Source: Candidatus Kutchimonas denitrificans (GTDB lineage Bacteria > Gemmatimonadota > Gemmatimonadetes > Palauibacterales > KS3-K002). From it: a DNA stretch of 51,503 bases. Where the stretch lies: NCBI GenBank assembly GCA_011774835.1, contig JAACAK010000047.1, forward strand, positions 31,250 through 82,752. Direction: 5' to 3'. Within the stretch, counting starts at the first letter, position 1. Every line of letters starts with the position of its first letter. Made by a program: the position numbers and the translations under genes. Positions 1-10,384 of this stretch are shown here, one piece after another. The notes under the pieces were generated by a model, which searched no databases, was not told the DNA's origin, and saw only the letters and a list, made by a program, of their open reading frames with translations.

Positions 1-2909
1 GGCAATCCAGTCGGTCCGCGCCAGCCGAACACCTGTGGAATCGGCATGCGCAGCTCGAAATTGCCGACGGCTATGCGGCTCCCGAACAGCTGATCGAACA
101 CGGGGCAATCCGAGTTGGCGTCGCCGACGAACCACTTGTTGTCGATGGGCTCCGTGCATTCGGAGAAGGCGAACGTGCCGGGCTCGTATCCCCTGATGAT
201 CTGCTGATACCCTATGAACAGGGGCGTGAGTCGCCGGTCTTCACCGTCGCCGCCGAAGCGACCGAACTGCAGCAGTCGACCGGCCAGGGTGACGTTGCGC
301 AGGGGCATGAAGTACTTGCGGAAATCCACCAGCGTCCCGACGTAGTTCAGCGAACCTGCGGTCGGGGCCACCTGGATTCGGTACCGCTGACCGACGATCG
401 GACCGGTGAAACCGAAGCGCGTGTTGTCGTATACCAGAGCCGCCGTGCCCGTCGCCATGTTCAGCGCGGCTGGCTCGCAAAACGGTTCGTTCGGATTGTC
501 CTTACAGGAGCCGAATTCCTGGGTTTCCTCGGCGATCTGTGTGCCGGTCAGGAAGGAACGGGTCCGCAACTTCAGCTCGTGGTCGAACGTGATGTTGTTG
601 AACTCGGCACCGAACTCGACTCGCTGCACCCGACTGAACGGATAGCTCACCAGAGCCGACACTCTTCGATTGATCTGCCGGAGGCGGAGCTCCTGCTCGA
701 CGAAGTTGTTGGGATCCGCTGTGTCCCGAACCACGTTGAAGCCGCGCCTCAGTATCGGGAACTGGGCCACCATACCGCCCCAGTTCCAGCGTGATTCTCT
801 GTTCTCGTAGGCGACCGCCGCCGCGATGTCTTTCAGGCTCCCGTTCACCTGAAGCGCCGTCGCCAGATTGTGTTCGCCCAGTATGTCGCTCCAGAACAGC
901 GCCGTTCCGCCGCCGATGAAGGTCCCGAAGTTGTCGCTGCCGACCACCAGTGTGGGCGGCGCGATGTAGTCCAGCGAGAGGCCGGCGCTGTAGTCCTGCG
1001 TCTGGAAATCGTGCGCCGTGCTCGGCAGGCCCAGCTGCGCGTTGTCGACCAGCGCCATCACGTCGCCGACCGGCCGATCCGCCGGGGGCAACACCGCCGG
1101 ACTGACATCGCTGATCGGGGGTCGAATCGACCCACCCTCGAGAACCTGCTTGGACTCGATGGCGTACAGCGAGTACCGGTTCCCCTCGTAGACGCTGAAC
1201 ACCATCCGATCGCCGTTCGCCGAGAGGGTTATCGCCGGGCTCAGGTCCGTGATACCGCTCGCTCCAGTGGTGAGGTGCGTGAGCTGGCGGATCTCGCCAT
1301 CGGTCAGCGAGACGCGATAGATGTTCGGGATCCCGTTCTGGTCCGACAGGAAGTAGACGCTCTCGCCGTCCGGGGCCCACTCGGGATTGATGTTCTTCGC
1401 ACCGTCGAACCCGGGCACCGGCTCTATACGGCCCGTTTCTAGATCCAGCATGCCAAGGCCGTAGCTGCCCCATTCGAGTCGGTAAAGGTCGGTGGCGAAG
1501 CGGTCGGTGACGAAGACGATCTTGGTACCGTCCGGCGACACGACCGGTTGGAGATCGGCGTAAGGATCCTCGGTGAGCCGCTTCAGCTGCCCGCTCTCCA
1601 TATCGAGCATGAACAGGTCCATCAGACCGCCCTGACTGCTGGAGAAGACGATCCGGGTGCCATCCGGCGACCAGGAGGGATTGAAGATCTCGCCGACCTC
1701 GCGGATCTTGTAGTCCTCGAGCCGTTTCCCGTTCGAGACATCGATGACGGACAGGGTCGGCTGGCCCTTGGTCACGCCCGCGAAAACGAACCGCCGCCCG
1801 TCCGGGTGATAGTCACCCGCCGAATTGATGAACTGAAGGCTCTCGTAGTGCGGGTCCGTCGCCGTCTTCACCAGCTTGCGCTTGACCTCCCCCGTCTCGG
1901 TGTCGGCGACGTACATCTCGATGCTGAACATGTCCTTCTCGCTCAGGAAAACGACCTCCGAGCCGTCCGGGCTGATCGCCGGGGCCACGTTGAGGGACCC
2001 GCTGCCCGTCTCACGCGAGATCAGGACCCGGCCGTACTCGTCGGGGCCCTCGGTGTCCTCGACGACTTCCGCGTAGGCTTCGATCACCGCCTCCTGCCAA
2101 TCGGCCATCAGCTGATCGGGAGTGATCTGAAGCACGCTGGCGATGGCCGATCCGACCTCGCCCGTCACCGCCGCCGACTTGAGAATCTCGGCGATGACCG
2201 GGTCACCCCAGCGACCGCCGATGTAGGCCCAGAGCGCATGGCCGTACCGATAGGGATTGAAGCGCGGGTTGTAGAGCTGCCGGAACGACGGCAGCTTCTC
2301 ACGCCGCGCCGCGTCGTGCATCCACATCGCGGTGAGCGGGTACTTCGGACCCAGCGACACATACTCGGCCATCCCCTCGATGAACCAGAGCGGCATGACG
2401 AGTGCGGTGGGAAAGCCTCCGGCCACACCGCTCCGCGCCGATGACGTGATGTCGAATTGGAACGCGTGAACCAGCTCGTGCCCCAGGACGTGGTCCGTCT
2501 CCTGCAGCGAGCCCGCCATCGGCAGCACGACACGCCGCTTGAAGGCCTCGGTCACGCCCCCGGTCCCTTCGTCGATCGTCCCCAACAACGCGGTCGTCTG
2601 CTCGAAATCGGGGTGATCCGCATACAGGATGATCGTCTGCCGCCCGCTGAGCTCGTGGTTGAAGACACGGGACAGGCGGGCGTACCAGCGCTCCGCCATG
2701 CGGGCCGTCTGCTCGACCGCCTCCCGGGCTTCCGGATAGTAATGGATGTCGAAATTATCGGTGCGCAGGACCTTGAAGTCGAAGTCCTCGTACTGGACCT
2801 TGTTGCGACCGAAATACTGGCCGTGGGCAGGGCTGACACCCGAGACGAAGCCCAGTACCGTGGCGAGGACCAGGGCACTGGCGAACGCTCCAAGACGATT
2901 CACTGCCAT
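1..2909 (-). CDS. Secreted HExxH peptidase / PD40 beta-propeller / outer-membrane barrel protein (3'-truncated by window edge)
   Basis: The frame is open from ATG at 2909 to the window edge, about 969 codons without a stop, with GGAGGA just upstream. Residues 1-31 are a signal peptide (likely cleavage after AHG). A gluzincin-type zinc site follows: HELVH at about 144-148 and WFIEGMAEY at about 175-183, where Glu178 would be the third ligand. Then come about five TolB/PD40 blades with SPDG-type turns (SWSPDGTRIVF, EWAPDGESVYF). The C-terminal third alternates short polar and hydrophobic stretches rich in aromatic residues, with RGYEPGTFAF and FELRMPIPQ, as in Omp85/surface-antigen barrels. I infer a periplasmic peptidase-propeller module carried on an outer-membrane barrel. 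The substrate is unknown. The last strands lie outside the window. The peptidase and propeller calls are firm; the barrel is by resemblance. Confidence 0.85.
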   Translation of the reverse strand, partial: MAVNRLGAFASALVLATVLGFVSGVSPAHGQYFGRNKVQYEDFDFKVLRTDNFDIHYYPEAREAVEQTARMAERWYARLSRVFNHELSGRQTIILYADHPDFEQTTALLGTIDEGTGGVTEAFKRRVVLPMAGSLQETDHVLGHELVHAFQFDITSSARSGVAGGFPTALVMPLWFIEGMAEYVSLGPKYPLTAMWMHDAARREKLPSFRQLYNPRFNPYRYGHALWAYIGGRWGDPVIAEILKSAAVTGEVGSAIASVLQITPDQLMADWQEAVIEAYAEVVEDTEGPDEYGRVLISRETGSGSLNVAPAISPDGSEVVFLSEKDMFSIEMYVADTETGEVKRKLVKTATDPHYESLQFINSAGDYHPDGRRFVFAGVTKGQPTLSVIDVSNGKRLEDYKIREVGEIFNPSWSPDGTRIVFSSSQGGLMDLFMLDMESGQLKRLTEDPYADLQPVVSPDGTKIVFVTDRFATDLYRLEWGSYGLGMLDLETGRIEPVPGFDGAKNINPEWAPDGESVYFLSDQNGIPNIYRVSLTDGEIRQLTHLTTGASGITDLSPAITLSANGDRMVFSVYEGNRYSLYAIESKQVLEGGSIRPPISDVSPAVLPPADRPVGDVMALVDNAQLGLPSTAHDFQTQDYSAGLSLDYIAPPTLVVGSDNFGTFIGGGTALFWSDILGEHNLATALQVNGSLKDIAAAVAYENRESRWNWGGMVAQFPILRRGFNVVRDTADPNNFVEQELRLRQINRRVSALVSYPFSRVQRVEFGAEFNNITFDHELKLRTRSFLTGTQIAEETQEFGSCKDNPNEPFCEPAALNMATGTAALVYDNTRFGFTGPIVGQRYRIQVAPTAGSLNYVGTLVDFRKYFMPLRNVTLAGRLLQFGRFGGDGEDRRLTPLFIGYQQIIRGYEPGTFAFSECTEPIDNKWFVGDANSDCPVFDQLFGSRIAVGNFELRMPIPQVFGWRGPTGL

Positions 2910-3354
2910 CGTTATCCTCCGTACTGCATGATTCCGACACTATCCGACACCCGGGCACCGCCCCAAACTGCTCACCGATGCAGCGCCCGGCGATATCACA
3001 GAAAGTGACGGGCCGCTGAACCCTGAAACATATGAGCCGCTGCGACCCGGCGCGAGGCGCCGTACCGGCTCTGCGGGCCGTGATGCGGAAGCCGGCGTGC
3101 GATCTCGCCGATGCGCCGTCTACCTTAAAACGCCGTTGCCCGCGCATAGTTCCACGGGGTGACCAATTGCAGGCCGGATCCTCTTCCGCTAGAATGCATC
3201 TTCGGCCGACGCGCTGCCAGCCAGCTAACAGCGAGCCCCTCACCGATATACGACAGCGACCTGATGCAGGACGTTAAGCGTTGCCACCTCGAGCCGAGCG
3301 GTACGCCGGCCCGCGCCACGCCGTGGAGCCGCCGGCGACGGACGGTGCACGTGC
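2910..3354. other. 445-bp divergent intergenic region
   Basis: This gap separates the divergently transcribed peptidase/barrel gene (minus) from the K+ channel gene (plus). Short open frames here on both strands have no good ribosome site and read as low-complexity Arg/Pro/Ala sequence, so I call no gene. It contains the ribosome site of the minus gene at about 2913-2920 and one convincing plus-strand sigma70-like promoter, listed separately. I see no tRNA, riboswitch or repeat. Confidence 0.6.
3167..3195 (+). promoter_or_regulatory. Candidate sigma70-type promoter for the K+ channel gene
   Basis: TTGCAG (3167-3172) and TAGAAT (3190-3195) are separated by exactly 17 bases. They lie 160 bp upstream of the first possible start of the channel gene. 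Spacing and hexamers are close to consensus in an otherwise GC-rich gap. No transcript evidence is available. Confidence 0.45.
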
Positions 3355-4476
3355 ATGAATAGGCACGGGCGTTCGCTGTCGCTTCGCCGGGAGCACTCGG
3401 CACCGATGGCCGGGGGGACGTTGGGCGCACAAGCGATGACGCTGGGAGAGGCGCTACGGCCGTTCTGGTATCGCTTCGCCCTGGCCGCCGTCTATTTCCT
3501 CCTCACCTTCGCCGTCGGCACTGTGGGCTACATGATCGTCGAAGGCTGGGCATGGCACGACGCTCTCTACATGGCTGTCACGACCATCAGCTCGGTCGGC
3601 TTCATGGAGGTCTACCCTCTTTCGGATGCCGGCCGGACCATGACGATGGTGCTCATCTTCCTTGGCGTGACGGGCCTGGGGATCTGGTGGGCGCTGATCA
3701 CCGCGCTGATCGTGGAGCTCGACCTGGGGGGCGTGCTGCGGAGACGTCTTATCATGAAGAACATCGACAGTCTATCGGACCATATCATCGTCTGCGGCGT
3801 GGGTCGCATGGGTCGCGTCGTGCTGAACGAGATCGTCGAAGCCGGCCGGCCGCACGTGGTGGTCGAGAGCAATCCGTCACGAATCGCCCTGATGCAGGAG
3901 ATCTATCCCGACGCTCTGATGCTGGAGGCGGACGCGACGCGGGAGCAGGCCCTCGTCGGCGCCGGCATCGAACGTGCTGCCGGGCTGGCGGCCTGCCTGG
4001 CCGAAGATGCCGACAACCTGCTGGTCTGCATCACCGCTCGCGACCTCAACCCCAAGCTTCCAGTCGTGGCGCGTGCCTACAACGAGGAGTCGGTGGAAAA
4101 GTTGCGGCGCGCCGGAGCCGATCACGTCATCTCGCCGAACCAGACCGGCGGCATTCGGATGGCATTCTCGCTGCTGCGGCCCGCCGTGGTGAGCTTCCTC
4201 GACTGCGCCATTTCGGATGCCGGGATCGAGATGCGGCTGGAACAGGCGACCGTGCCCCAAGGCTCGCACCTGGTCGGCAGAACGCTGGCCGAGGCACGCA
4301 TCCCACAGGAGACCGGCTTGATCGTGTTGGCGCTGCAGCGCGGCGTTGCCGGACCTCCCATCTACAATCCCGGCCCCGAGACGCGGATCGAGGCCGGTGA
4401 CGTGATGATCTTTTTGGGAGGATCGGAGCAGGTAGAAACGCTGCGGAACTACGCCGAGCTGGAGGTCGAGGTATAG
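3355..4476 (+). CDS. Two-TM potassium channel with RCK (TrkA-N/TrkA-C) regulatory domain
   Basis: Two membrane helices (about residues 41-62 and 95-121) flank a pore helix and a filter-like segment, TTISSVGFME (76-85). A cytoplasmic RCK module follows: a Rossmann fold with GVGRMG (148-153) and an acidic VVES strand end, then a TrkA-C-like domain (about 285-370). The protein should be an inner-membrane K+ channel or transporter gated by a nucleotide or ion. The filter departs from TVGYG: Phe replaces Tyr and Met replaces the second Gly, so selectivity is uncertain. The start is ambiguous. ATG 3355 has no clear ribosome site, and ATG 3406 or 3436, which follow G-rich stretches, would still precede the first helix. 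The gene is monocistronic and converges on the PHP gene through a long palindrome. Confidence 0.85.
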   Translation: MNRHGRSLSLRREHSAPMAGGTLGAQAMTLGEALRPFWYRFALAAVYFLLTFAVGTVGYMIVEGWAWHDALYMAVTTISSVGFMEVYPLSDAGRTMTMVLIFLGVTGLGIWWALITALIVELDLGGVLRRRLIMKNIDSLSDHIIVCGVGRMGRVVLNEIVEAGRPHVVVESNPSRIALMQEIYPDALMLEADATREQALVGAGIERAAGLAACLAEDADNLLVCITARDLNPKLPVVARAYNEESVEKLRRAGADHVISPNQTGGIRMAFSLLRPAVVSFLDCAISDAGIEMRLEQATVPQGSHLVGRTLAEARIPQETGLIVLALQRGVAGPPIYNPGPETRIEAGDVMIFLGGSEQVETLRNYAELEVEV

Positions 4477-4504
4477 GCCGCCTGGCCCGTTCGTTGGGAA
4501 TTCC

Positions 4505-4737
4505 GAAGTAGGGAGGTCGGGATTCTGATTTTGGGAAGGTCGATAGAGCCCGAATTGCCGAAGACGATTCGGGGATTCGGGGGTTCGGGGATTCGGGGAA
4601 ACAGAGATTGGGGCGACGAGGTCGCCTGGACCACTTCCAACCTCCCCGAAACCCCGAATCCCGGAATCCCCGAACCCGCTTCAACGATTCGGGCTCTTTC
4701 GACCTTCCCTGAATCAGAATCCCGACCTCCCTACTTC
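4505..4737. repeat. Long imperfect inverted repeat between convergent genes (family A, copy 1)
   Basis: The left arm, 4505-4598, pairs with the right arm, 4644-4737, around a 45-nt loop. The outer 26 bases of the arms are identical and the rest match at roughly 80-85% by eye. The inner part of each arm is a run of 8-nt near-repeats of the type ATTCGGGG. The right arm ends 2 bp from the stop codon of the minus-strand PHP gene; the left arm begins 28 bp after the stop of the plus-strand channel gene. A second copy with the same sequence plan lies at 19431-19677. There is no T-run typical of an intrinsic terminator. Confidence 0.9.
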
Positions 4738-4739
4738 CC

Positions 4740-6011
4740 TCAATCCCCAACTCTCACCACCCGGAACGGGTTGGCGAAGATCCACGGCCGCAGATTCCAT
4801 ATCAGCCGCCCCACGCGGAGCGTGTAGCGATACGCTTCCACCCGATAAGCGCCCGGCGAGCTGAGCCGCCACGTCAGCTCCGGGCCGCGAACCCAGGCCA
4901 CCGACTCGCCGTCACGCACCACCCGGTAAAGCAATCTGCTGTTCGGGCCACCCCAGAAGCCGCCCCTGAGGTACACCTCGTCCGCCCATTCCACGTGGCG
5001 GCCGATCGGGTAGCGTGCCCCGTCCGACGCCACCGCGAAGAGCACGAAGTTGCGGGCCAGTCGAGTGTCGCCGAACGAGATGAAGACCCGGCCCGATCTG
5101 AGACCGTTGGCCAACGTCGTGGTCGCGGCCATGGCGTCGCTCGGGAACGGTGTCGCCAGCTCGACGTGGTTCACCACGCTCTTGAAGAACGCCTCGTAGC
5201 CGGGAAGCAGCGCGCCTCGAAACCGTTTCTTGGGATGCGCGTCCAGCCCTCCCAGCGCCACCAGGTGCGCACGCCGGTACAGGGAGTCGAACGCCGCCAC
5301 GTGCGGCTGATCGAAACCGTCCCGATACAGGCGCGTCACGCTCCAGTGCAGGCGTCCGAAGGGGGCGCTGGCCGCCAGCGCTGCCAGGTGGTAGACGACC
5401 CAGAAGTCGCTCAGCCGAGCCCTGCCGATGTCCGCGAGATCGAAGACTTCCCACCCGACGATCCCCGGCGTCGAGTCGGGGCGCCAGCTGTCCCGCGACC
5501 GCGGGCTGCGTGAATGAGCGACGATCGCCGTGCCGGATCTCTCTCGCAGGAAAGCAGCGAACGACTCGACCCCCGCCTGCCAGCCGCTCACCGCGGTATC
5601 GAGGGGGAAGGCCAGCACCCGGCCCACGGCGCTTCCCAGAGAGATCTCCTGGCCCCGCACGATGAGAACGCTGTCGACGAAGTGGGCCCGCGTTTGCCAT
5701 TGACCGATCGGTGCTTCCGCGGCGCGATGATCGGACAGAACGACGAAATCGATGTCCGCCCGGCGCGCCGCGCTCGCGACATCGCCCTCGTCTCCCACGG
5801 CATCGTGCGAACGATGGGTATGCACGTGGATCACGCCCGAGACCCGCACGCCCGCCGGCTGAATCGGCAACGCCCGCGCCAACTCCACCGCGCCGCGTTC
5901 CGTGGCGACCCAATGCAGACGAGGCGATACATAGCCCACCGCGAAGTAGGCGACGGCCGCCAGCAGCAGCCACCGGCCGATCTTTCGAGGACGCAGGAAG
6001 TTCAGGGCCAC
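4740..6011 (-). CDS. Membrane-anchored PHP-domain metal-dependent phosphoesterase-like protein
   Basis: 423 residues. An N-terminal helix (about 12-29) is an uncleaved anchor or signal, followed by a PHP fold. Metal-binding motifs visible are HVHTH (62-66), SDH (93-95), AHSRSPR (about 165) and GGLDAHPKK (about 255). The C-terminal 120 residues are beta-rich and resemble the accessory region of predicted PHP/CehA-like proteins. It probably hydrolyses a phosphoester or related substrate outside the cytoplasmic membrane; the substrate is unknown. It follows gyrB by 19 bp on the same strand and may be cotranscribed, although its role looks unrelated to replication. Confidence 0.75.
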   Translation of the reverse strand: MALNFLRPRKIGRWLLLAAVAYFAVGYVSPRLHWVATERGAVELARALPIQPAGVRVSGVIHVHTHRSHDAVGDEGDVASAARRADIDFVVLSDHRAAEAPIGQWQTRAHFVDSVLIVRGQEISLGSAVGRVLAFPLDTAVSGWQAGVESFAAFLRERSGTAIVAHSRSPRSRDSWRPDSTPGIVGWEVFDLADIGRARLSDFWVVYHLAALAASAPFGRLHWSVTRLYRDGFDQPHVAAFDSLYRRAHLVALGGLDAHPKKRFRGALLPGYEAFFKSVVNHVELATPFPSDAMAATTTLANGLRSGRVFISFGDTRLARNFVLFAVASDGARYPIGRHVEWADEVYLRGGFWGGPNSRLLYRVVRDGESVAWVRGPELTWRLSSPGAYRVEAYRYTLRVGRLIWNLRPWIFANPFRVVRVGD

Positions 6012-6030
6012 AGGACAGCCGGCTTACGGC

Positions 6031-8160
<2,130 letters not shown>

Positions 8161-8162
8161 TT

Positions 8163-8167
8163 ACCTC
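8163..8167 (-). promoter_or_regulatory. Ribosome binding site fixing the gyrB start
   Basis: GAGGT on the minus strand, 8 nt before ATG 8154. It supports initiation ahead of the lysine-rich tail rather than near the conserved ATPase domain, which has no comparable upstream site. Confidence 0.6.
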
Positions 8168-8202
8168 ACAGTTCAACCCGAGTTCGCTCACGAGGGCGAC
8201 GG

Positions 8203-8520
8203 CTAGCCGTCGCCCTCGGCGAGTCGAAAGATTATTTTCTCGAACTTCCCCTGCGGACGACCCGCGTTCAATCGCGCCAGCAGTCGCCGCTCCATCATCT
8301 CGAGCTCCATTAGCCACGCCGACGATCGCACCTCCACGAATAGAACCGCCCGGTCGAAACCCACCGGCGTCGAGACCCTCGCGATCTCCGGACCGACCAG
8401 CTCCGACCACTCCGGGATCACCGACGCCCGCTCGACCGCTTCCGCCAGCCCTCTGGCCTTCAACAGTCCTTCCACCAGCCCCCCGATCCGCTCCGGGGCT
8501 CCCCCGCGATCGTCCTTCAT
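8203..8520 (-). CDS. DUF721 (DciA-like) protein
   Basis: 105 residues from ATG 8520, which overlaps the recF stop as ATGA; the longer open frame upstream is recF in another frame. The protein has the DUF721 pattern: an N-terminal helix (ERIGGLVEGLLKARGL), a WSELVGPEIARVSTP segment and a beta-rich part with LFVEVRSSAWLMELEMM. DUF721 members next to recF and gyrB are often relatives of DciA, the helicase-operating protein of bacteria lacking DnaC. A role at replication initiation is therefore plausible but inferred. It is translationally coupled to recF and followed 48 bp later by gyrB. Confidence 0.85.
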   Translation of the reverse strand: MKDDRGGAPERIGGLVEGLLKARGLAEAVERASVIPEWSELVGPEIARVSTPVGFDRAVLFVEVRSSAWLMELEMMERRLLARLNAGRPQGKFEKIIFRLAEGDG

Positions 8521-9653
8521 ACGCGCCTCAACGTGCCGGCGGCGATTCGGTACTCCGCCAGGCTGTCGCCCATGAGGGCGAACTCGCTCGGTTTCGGCGA
8601 TGTGACCAGCACCTGTCCCCACTCTTCCGCTGCCAGCAACTCCACCACGCGTTCCGATCGCGGCGGATCCAGCTCGGCGAATACGTCGTCCAGCATGATG
8701 ATCGGCTCGCCGCCCAGGGCGGCTCTCAACGTCTCGGCTTCCACCATCCGCAACGCCACCGCCGCCGTCCTCTGCTGGCCGGCAGACCCGAAGCTGCGCA
8801 GACCGACGGCGTCCGAGCTGTTACCGACGCGGAACTTCAGCTCGTCGCGATGCGGTCCGGCGAGGGTGACACCGCGTCGCCGCTCGCGCTCGGCCAAGCG
8901 CTGCAGCCGACCGTGAAACGCCTCGATCCAGCCGTGGCGGTCGATGGGAGCGGCCCGGTCACCCGTCGGTTTCGGAATCGACGGGGCATAGTCGATCGAA
9001 GCCTGCTGTCCGCCCGAGATCTTCTCGTAGTAGCGGGCGAAGCCGGCCCGCTGCTCCGCTACCCAGCGCGCCCGCGCTTCGATGATCGAGCAACCAGCGT
9101 CCACCAACCCGTGGTTCCAGGCCGCCAGCTCCGACGGGCTCGCCCCTTCACGCAATGACTCGTTGCGCTGCGTCAGGATTCGCCGGTAGCGCTGCAGCAC
9201 CGCCAGATAATCCGGTTCGACCAGCGAGAGGATGATGTCGAGAAACCGTCGCCGCGCCGCCGGACCACCCGCCACGATCTCGACATCGCTGGCGGTGAAC
9301 ACGATGGCGCCGATTCGTCCGATGGCTTCCCCGAAGCGCTGCGGTTCGTCGCCGTTGAGCGTTACTTTCTTGCGGCGACCTTCGCGCCTGTAGGCTGCCG
9401 CCACCGTCACTTCCGCCCCACCGGCCTCCACCAGCGACCCCTCCACCCGAAAGTGGTCGGTTCCGAACCGAATCAGCTGTTCGTCCCGCGCGCCGCGAAA
9501 GGATCGGAAGATCTCGAGGTAATAGATCGCCTCCAGCAGATTCGTCTTCCCCTGCCCATTATCCCCGATCAGCGCCGCACCCCGCTCCGGGAAATCGACG
9601 GTCTCGTCCTCGAAATTCCGGAAATTCCGGAGCTGGATCCGCTGGAGAAACAC
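8517..9653 (-). CDS. recF: DNA replication and repair protein RecF
   Basis: 378 residues from GTG 9653 (MFLQRIQLRNFRNF). It is an SMC/ABC-type ATPase with Walker A GDNGQGKT (30-37), signature region GSAGQQRTAAVALRM and Walker B IIMLDDVFAELD. RecF loads RecA at gapped DNA with RecO and RecR. A longer frame back to ATG 9722 exists, but it would read through a terminator-like hairpin and adds residues not found in RecF, so I choose GTG. Its end overlaps the DUF721 start by 4 bp, which suggests an operon with DUF721 and gyrB. Confidence 0.95.
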   Translation of the reverse strand: MFLQRIQLRNFRNFEDETVDFPERGAALIGDNGQGKTNLLEAIYYLEIFRSFRGARDEQLIRFGTDHFRVEGSLVEAGGAEVTVAAAYRREGRRKKVTLNGDEPQRFGEAIGRIGAIVFTASDVEIVAGGPAARRRFLDIILSLVEPDYLAVLQRYRRILTQRNESLREGASPSELAAWNHGLVDAGCSIIEARARWVAEQRAGFARYYEKISGGQQASIDYAPSIPKPTGDRAAPIDRHGWIEAFHGRLQRLAERERRRGVTLAGPHRDELKFRVGNSSDAVGLRSFGSAGQQRTAAVALRMVEAETLRAALGGEPIIMLDDVFAELDPPRSERVVELLAAEEWGQVLVTSPKPSEFALMGDSLAEYRIAAGTLRRV

Positions 9654-9674
9654 CCTATAAAAATAACCGAAGAA

Positions 9675-9694
9675 GCGGCCTTTCTCAAGGCCGC
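9675..9694 (-). terminator. Intrinsic terminator-like hairpin between lipoprotein gene and recF
   Basis: An 8-bp perfect GC-rich stem (9675-9682 with 9687-9694, 4-nt loop) is followed on the minus strand by a T-rich tract at about 9656-9674. It lies after the lipoprotein gene and immediately before the recF GTG. It would separate the two units, or act as an attenuator for recF. Confidence 0.6.
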
Positions 9695-9763
9695 CCCGCG
9701 GCTCTAAGTGACCTAATTTCAACGACTTTCGAGGCCCGAAAACGGCTTGGCGCCGCCGTCCCC

Positions 9764-10225
9764 TCAGCCGCAGCGCGCGGGCTCCACCCCGCAGTCCACC
9801 ACGGTCACCCCGACCGGCGCGGACCGGCGCCGGCTGCCCAGCAGATCCTCGGCGATCGCCCAGATCTGGACCGAGCTGCCGCTGATCAGCCTGGGCATCA
9901 GGAACACGAACTGCTCTTCGGTGAACTCCACCGGCGGGTCGTAATCGCGGCGCTCTCGTGCCAGCGTGTCGAGGACCGGCGCGGTGCTGAGGGCGACGAA
10001 CTCCACCGCCTGGAGGAGACCGGTGGCCTCGACGGAGACGGAGACGAGGGAGTCGGCGAAGAGGACGGCGTCGGGACTCGGCTCCAGCACCCGGACCTCA
10101 GAATCGGGGATATCGACGTTCAGGCCGGTCGGCCGCTCGCGAGCCTCGTCGCAGGAGGCTCCAAGGCTGAGCAGAGCGACGCCGAGGGTCGCCACGCTGG
10201 CGAAAGCCGAGGGAAATCTGGTCAT
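9764..10225 (-). CDS. Secreted protein, possible lipoprotein, unknown function
   Basis: 153 residues. A hydrophobic signal segment (about 5-24) ends in LGASC, a weak lipobox because Gly rather than Leu sits at -3. The mature part is mostly beta (EVRVLEPSPDAVLFADSLVSVSVEA), like an Ig/fibronectin-type fold, with a Cys near the end (VVDCGVEPARC) that could form a disulfide. I recognise no family. It is the last gene before the hairpin preceding recF and probably acts in the periplasm or at the envelope. Confidence 0.6.
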   Translation of the reverse strand: MTRFPSAFASVATLGVALLSLGASCDEARERPTGLNVDIPDSEVRVLEPSPDAVLFADSLVSVSVEATGLLQAVEFVALSTAPVLDTLARERRDYDPPVEFTEEQFVFLMPRLISGSSVQIWAIAEDLLGSRRRSAPVGVTVVDCGVEPARCG

Positions 10226-10384
10226 CGAGGCCGCCGCTTTTCTTTCTGGAGGTCGCCCGGGCCGCGAGCCCGCAGCCGCAGGCCTGCCCTCGCGTCCCGA
10301 CCCGACTCGATCGTCATCGGTCCAGCCCCTAAACTACGAGCGGTCCGGATGAGTTTCCAAGCACAGAGAGCCGACCGTGGTACC

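Noticed and set aside
502-1473. A 323-codon minus-strand frame rich in Arg, Gly and Pro
   Set aside because: It is a shadow in another frame of the peptidase/propeller/barrel gene, which is continuous to the window edge with recognisable domains.
4571-4598. Short tandem repeats that might indicate a CRISPR array or minisatellite
   Set aside because: There are no spacers; the octamers are part of one arm of the inverted repeat.
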